DNA from: Bacteroidota bacterium
Lineage (GTDB): Bacteria; Bacteroidota; Bacteroidia; Cytophagales; Cyclobacteriaceae
Length of the DNA stretch: 9,173 nt
Assembly: GCA_027297025.1 (NCBI GenBank)
Contig: JAPUIM010000198.1
Coordinates: 1-9,173, forward strand
Direction of reading: 5' to 3'
The notes under the pieces: generated by a model
Told to the model about the DNA's origin: nothing
The model's input: the letters and a program-made list of their open reading frames with translations, nothing else
The model's database searches: none
In this document: one piece after another, positions 7,103 to 9,173 of the stretch
How positions within the stretch are numbered: the stretch's first letter is position 1
How the letters are laid out: each line of letters starts with the position of its first letter
Program-made: the position numbers and the translations under genes

Positions 7103-7945
7103 ATGGAATTAAGGAAAATTAGAGATGGAATACTGGAATGGTTTAATTCCACTTTGGAAAATCCAATTTTGACTTCGTTCCTGGTATTGGTCATACTAAC
7201 TGTTTTGATACTCTTTTTAAGCGTCCCCTATTATCTTAAGGATTTTTACAGCTACTATGGTCAGGTGTTGATTGAGGCCCATGGAATGTTATTTGACTTA
7301 TTGATCATCGGTATTTTGATATTTTGGCTAAATAAAAATGGTGAAAAAAGGCAAAGAATAAGAACCTACAGAGATGAAATAGACGATTTCCGGTTGTGGG
7401 AATCCGAAGAGGCAGCTTTTCGTACAGTGGGTAATATCAAACGTCTCAACCGGCATGGCATTAACAAAATAAACTTGGTCGAATGTTTTTTAGCCCGGAC
7501 AAATCTAAATTATGCAAACCTTGTAGGTTCCAATCTGAATTCCGCAAACATTTCCAATTCTTTTCTTATTGAAACAGATCTCAGAAATGCTCGCTTGAAT
7601 CAGACCAATTTTGAAAACTCCAACTTAAATCAAGCGGTCATGAGTGATGCCTATGCCAGTGGTGCTAATTTCAAAAATTCATTTCTGATAAAATCAGATT
7701 TTCATAAGGCCTTTCTTATCAAGACCAGTTTTAAGAATGCCATGTTAATGGAAGCCAATCTACAAGGGTGTTACCTGGAGGGTACTGACTTTGAAAATGC
7801 CAATCTGTATAAAGCTGATTTAAGGAAAGCCAATGGTCTGACGGTTGAACAGCTTACAAAAGCCAAAAGCCTGTATCAAACCAAGTTTGATCAGGATATC
7901 CTTTCTGAGATTCAATTGCAGCATCCGGAATTGATCAATAAATAG
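7103..7945 (+). CDS. Membrane-anchored pentapeptide-repeat protein, function unknown
   Basis: This product of 280 residues starts at the ATG at 7103; a TTG two codons upstream is possible but less likely. Seen: two hydrophobic segments, about 22-44 (ILTSFLVLVILTVLILFLSV) and about 56-76 (AHGMLFDLLIIGILIFWL), with a short intervening loop. A charged juxtamembrane stretch follows at about 80-118 (EIDDFRLWESEEAAFRTVG, NIKRLNRHGINKINL). From about 119 to 240 there are pentapeptide repeats of the A(N/D)LXX type (NLNYANLVGSNLNSANISNS, ANLQGCYLEGTDFENANLYK), expected to fold as a right-handed quadrilateral beta-helix. A helical tail (TVEQLTKAKSLYQTKFDQ) closes the protein. The repeats probably face the cytoplasm. 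Pentapeptide proteins range from gyrase-protecting mimics to scaffolds, and nothing here selects one. The gene stands alone, with 108 bp before and 149 bp after it. A TTTG-N19-TA arrangement (6990-7014) upstream is a weak promoter candidate. Confidence 0.88.
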   Translation: MELRKIRDGILEWFNSTLENPILTSFLVLVILTVLILFLSVPYYLKDFYSYYGQVLIEAHGMLFDLLIIGILIFWLNKNGEKRQRIRTYRDEIDDFRLWESEEAAFRTVGNIKRLNRHGINKINLVECFLARTNLNYANLVGSNLNSANISNSFLIETDLRNARLNQTNFENSNLNQAVMSDAYASGANFKNSFLIKSDFHKAFLIKTSFKNAMLMEANLQGCYLEGTDFENANLYKADLRKANGLTVEQLTKAKSLYQTKFDQDILSEIQLQHPELINK

Positions 7946-7967
7946 TGAAAAATTTACAACTTTTGTT

Positions 7968-7975
7968 TAAATTTG
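7968..7975 (+). promoter_or_regulatory. Candidate -7 box for greA
   Basis: TAAATTTG matches the Bacteroidota TAnnTTTG -7 consensus exactly and lies in the 149-bp gap between the pentapeptide gene and greA. No TTG or TTTG stands at the expected 19-nt distance upstream, so this is a half match. If used, transcription would start near 7981 and greA would carry a leader of about 115 nt containing the hairpin at 8038-8061. A match of this size can occur by chance in AT-rich DNA. Confidence 0.28.
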
Positions 7976-8037
7976 CCCCTGCCAGGCGTAATCCAGGCAA
8001 TATCCAGCCAAATCTTAAATTGGTAACTTAATTGGGA

Positions 8038-8070
8038 AACGGTTTCTTCAGCGGAGCCGTTCTTTTGTTT
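8038..8070 (+). terminator. Terminator- or attenuator-like hairpin in the greA leader
   Basis: AACGG (8038-8042) pairs with CCGTT (8057-8061), and inside it CTTC (8046-8049) pairs with GGAG (8053-8056), including one G-T pair, leaving a three-base loop and a TTT bulge on the 5' arm. The stem is followed at once by CTTTTGTTTT. This resembles an intrinsic terminator and lies 25-57 nt before the greA ATG. It could end transcription from the pentapeptide gene or, if the promoter is upstream, attenuate greA. The stem is short, so strength is uncertain. Confidence 0.4.
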
Positions 8071-8094
8071 TATTGGGGGTTAAATAATTTTTGT

Positions 8095-8568
8095 ATGTCT
8101 ACTGTTTCGTATTATACGCAAGAGGGTCTTGACAAACTCAAGAAAGAGCTCAATGATTCAATAACCAAAGGAAGGGTAGAGATTGCTAAGCAAATTGCAG
8201 AGGCCAGGGATAAAGGAGATTTGAGTGAAAACGCAGAATATGATGCTGCAAAGGATGCTCAGGGACATTTAGAACTTAAAATTGCCAAGTTAAAGCAGGT
8301 TGTTGGCAATGCCAGGATTATGGATGAGGCAAAAATTGATACCTCCAAGGTTTCCATTCTATCAAAAGTAAAGATCAAAAATAGAGGCAATGGAATGGAA
8401 GTATCTTATACATTGGTTTCAGAAGAAGAAGCCGACCTAAAAACCGGAAAAATATCTGTAAAATCACCCATAGGTATGAGTTTGTTGGGAAAGAAGATAG
8501 GGGAAGTGGCGTTAGTACAGGCACCGGCAGGAAGTATTGAGTTTGAGATTTTAGATATCGGACTGTAG
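8095..8568 (+). CDS. greA: Transcription elongation factor GreA
   Basis: GreA enters the secondary channel of RNA polymerase and stimulates cleavage of backtracked transcripts. Starting from the ATG at 8095 the product has 157 residues, matching the usual 158; an in-frame TTG at 8032 would add 21 hydrophobic residues with no family counterpart, so I reject it. The N-terminal antiparallel coiled coil (about 9-76) carries the tip motif ARDKGDLSENAEYDAAKDAQG region, with Asp42 and Glu45 at the catalytic Mg2+-coordinating positions. The C-terminal FKBP-like domain includes the signature SPIGMSLLGKKIGEVALVQA, followed by EFEILDIG. No frame problem is seen. Its stop is 2 nt before the HIT gene, so the two are almost surely co-transcribed, an arrangement also found in other Bacteroidota. 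The leader may contain an attenuator-like hairpin. Confidence 0.96.
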   Translation: MSTVSYYTQEGLDKLKKELNDSITKGRVEIAKQIAEARDKGDLSENAEYDAAKDAQGHLELKIAKLKQVVGNARIMDEAKIDTSKVSILSKVKIKNRGNGMEVSYTLVSEEEADLKTGKISVKSPIGMSLLGKKIGEVALVQAPAGSIEFEILDIGL

Positions 8569-8570
8569 AA

Positions 8571-8963
8571 ATGGCTTCAATTTTCACCAAAATCATCCAG
8601 CGGGAAATTCCGGCTCATATCGTGGCTGAAGATGACCAGTTCCTGGCATTTCTCGACATTAATCCTTTGGTAAAAGGGCATTGTTTGGTGGTTCCCAAAC
8701 AAGAAGTGGATTATATATTCGATCTCGATGACCAGACATTGGCAGCTCTTCACATATTTTCAAAAAAAGTGGCTAAAGCCATTGAAAAGACCGTTCCCTG
8801 TCTAAGGATTGGCACTGCGGTTGTAGGTTTGGAAGTTCCCCATGCTCACCTTCATTTGGTGCCCCTCAATAATATGGACGATATCAATTTTAGCCGCCCA
8901 AAACTTAACCCAACTCTACAGGAATTAACCGGTCTGGCCCAAGCCATCAAAGAAAATATTTAG
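8571..8963 (+). CDS. HIT-family protein (histidine triad nucleotide hydrolase/transferase)
   Basis: HIT proteins are small cytosolic enzymes that hydrolyse or transfer nucleotide monophosphates, for example from AMP-amino or dinucleoside polyphosphate substrates. The 130-residue product has the family fold order: FTKIIQREIPAHIVAEDD at the N-terminus, the strand FLAFLDINPLVKGHCLVVPK (about 24-43), and the histidine triad VPHAHLHLVPL with His91, His93 and His95. The middle of the triad is the likely nucleophile by family precedent. Length is close to the Hint branch (110-150 residues). The start is the ATG at 8571, directly behind greA. A physiological substrate cannot be assigned, and a gene symbol such as hinT would overstate the evidence. 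Confidence 0.93.
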   Translation: MASIFTKIIQREIPAHIVAEDDQFLAFLDINPLVKGHCLVVPKQEVDYIFDLDDQTLAALHIFSKKVAKAIEKTVPCLRIGTAVVGLEVPHAHLHLVPLNNMDDINFSRPKLNPTLQELTGLAQAIKENI

Positions 8964-8980
8964 AATAATCAGATCAGGGC

Positions 8981-9173
8981 TTATCTCTGAATCCGGTCAG
9001 GATTTTCAGAAACGAATGCTTGCCAACTTTTACCCTTGAGCACTGGGTTATCTTTTTGGAAATGATGGCACAACGCCACAGCCAAAGCGTCGGTGGCATC
9101 TAAGAATTGCGGGGTTTCAGTAAACTTCAATAGCGTCTGCAACATTTTAGCCACTTGTTCTTTAGAAGCATTT
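8981..9173 (-). CDS. ruvC: Holliday junction resolvase RuvC (C-terminal part only)
   Basis: RuvC cuts Holliday junctions symmetrically together with RuvAB in recombinational repair. Only the last 63 codons are in the window; the frame enters from the right edge and ends with TAA at 8983-8981. Seen: [11 protein letters not shown] near the edge, which matches the conserved segment before the last helix, and [17 protein letters not shown], whose two aspartates (DATDA) correspond to catalytic Asp138 and Asp141 of E. coli RuvC. The tail [18 protein letters not shown] is longer than in E. coli, as is usual in Bacteroidota. It converges on the HIT gene with 17 bp between stop codons; no strong shared terminator hairpin is visible there. 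Confidence 0.92.
   Translation of the reverse strand, partial: NASKEQVAKMLQTLLKFTETPQFLDATDALAVALCHHFQKDNPVLKGKSWQAFVSENPDRIQR

Noticed and set aside
8086..8093. AATTTTTG with TTTG about 18 nt upstream as a greA promoter.
   Set aside because: It ends 2 nt before the ATG, so transcription would start inside the coding region.
8032..8094. N-terminal extension of GreA from a TTG at 8032.
   Set aside because: The added residues have no counterpart in GreA, overlap the leader hairpin, and the ATG at 8095 gives the normal family length.
8969..8990. TCAGA/TCTGA inverted repeat between the HIT gene and ruvC as a bidirectional terminator.
   Set aside because: The stem is only 5 bp with a 12-nt loop, overlaps the ruvC stop, and no T-tract follows on either strand.

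Overview
The window looks like chromosomal DNA of a member of the Bacteroidota, most likely Cytophagales-like. The evidence is a moderately AT-rich composition, protein sequences typical of the phylum (EF-P, L32 without a zinc-type cysteine set, the RsmA motif NFPFN), little sign of Shine-Dalgarno sequences, and a few TAnnTTTG boxes of the kind used by the Bacteroidota housekeeping sigma factor. Family or genus cannot be fixed from this stretch. Nothing here looks like a phage, plasmid, insertion sequence or CRISPR locus.

The left 3.85 kb is a minus-strand block read from right to left: pdxA (vitamin B6 synthesis), yceD/DUF177, rpmF (ribosomal protein L32), a wrecked plsX, fabH (fatty-acid initiation) and efp (translation factor, running off the left edge). 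This is the widespread yceD-rpmF-plsX-fabH cluster joining ribosome assembly to fatty-acid and phospholipid synthesis. The notable point is that plsX survives only as about 344 bp between rpmF and fabH. Its first ~37 codons and last ~75 codons are recognisable, but the middle (roughly 180-190 codons) is gone and the rest carries frameshifts and stops. No intact gene occupies this gap.

The middle block, on the plus strand from 3909, is a compact run: rsmA (16S rRNA dimethyltransferase), mgtE (Mg2+ channel/transporter, overlapping rsmA by 16 nt with a GTG start) and a short 2-hydroxyacid dehydrogenase of the phosphoglycerate dehydrogenase type. It diverges from pdxA with about 60 bp between start codons.

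The right block, also plus strand, holds a membrane-anchored pentapeptide-repeat protein of unknown role, then greA (transcript cleavage factor) and a HIT-family nucleotide hydrolase/transferase separated by only 2 nt. The greA leader carries a hairpin followed by a T-rich stretch that could be a terminator or attenuator. The 3' end of ruvC (Holliday junction resolvase) enters convergently from the right edge.

No new multi-gene system was found. The most valuable observation is the decayed plsX at its native locus, which implies that acyl-phosphate for phospholipid synthesis comes from another gene in this genome. The greA leader structure and the membrane pentapeptide protein are secondary points.
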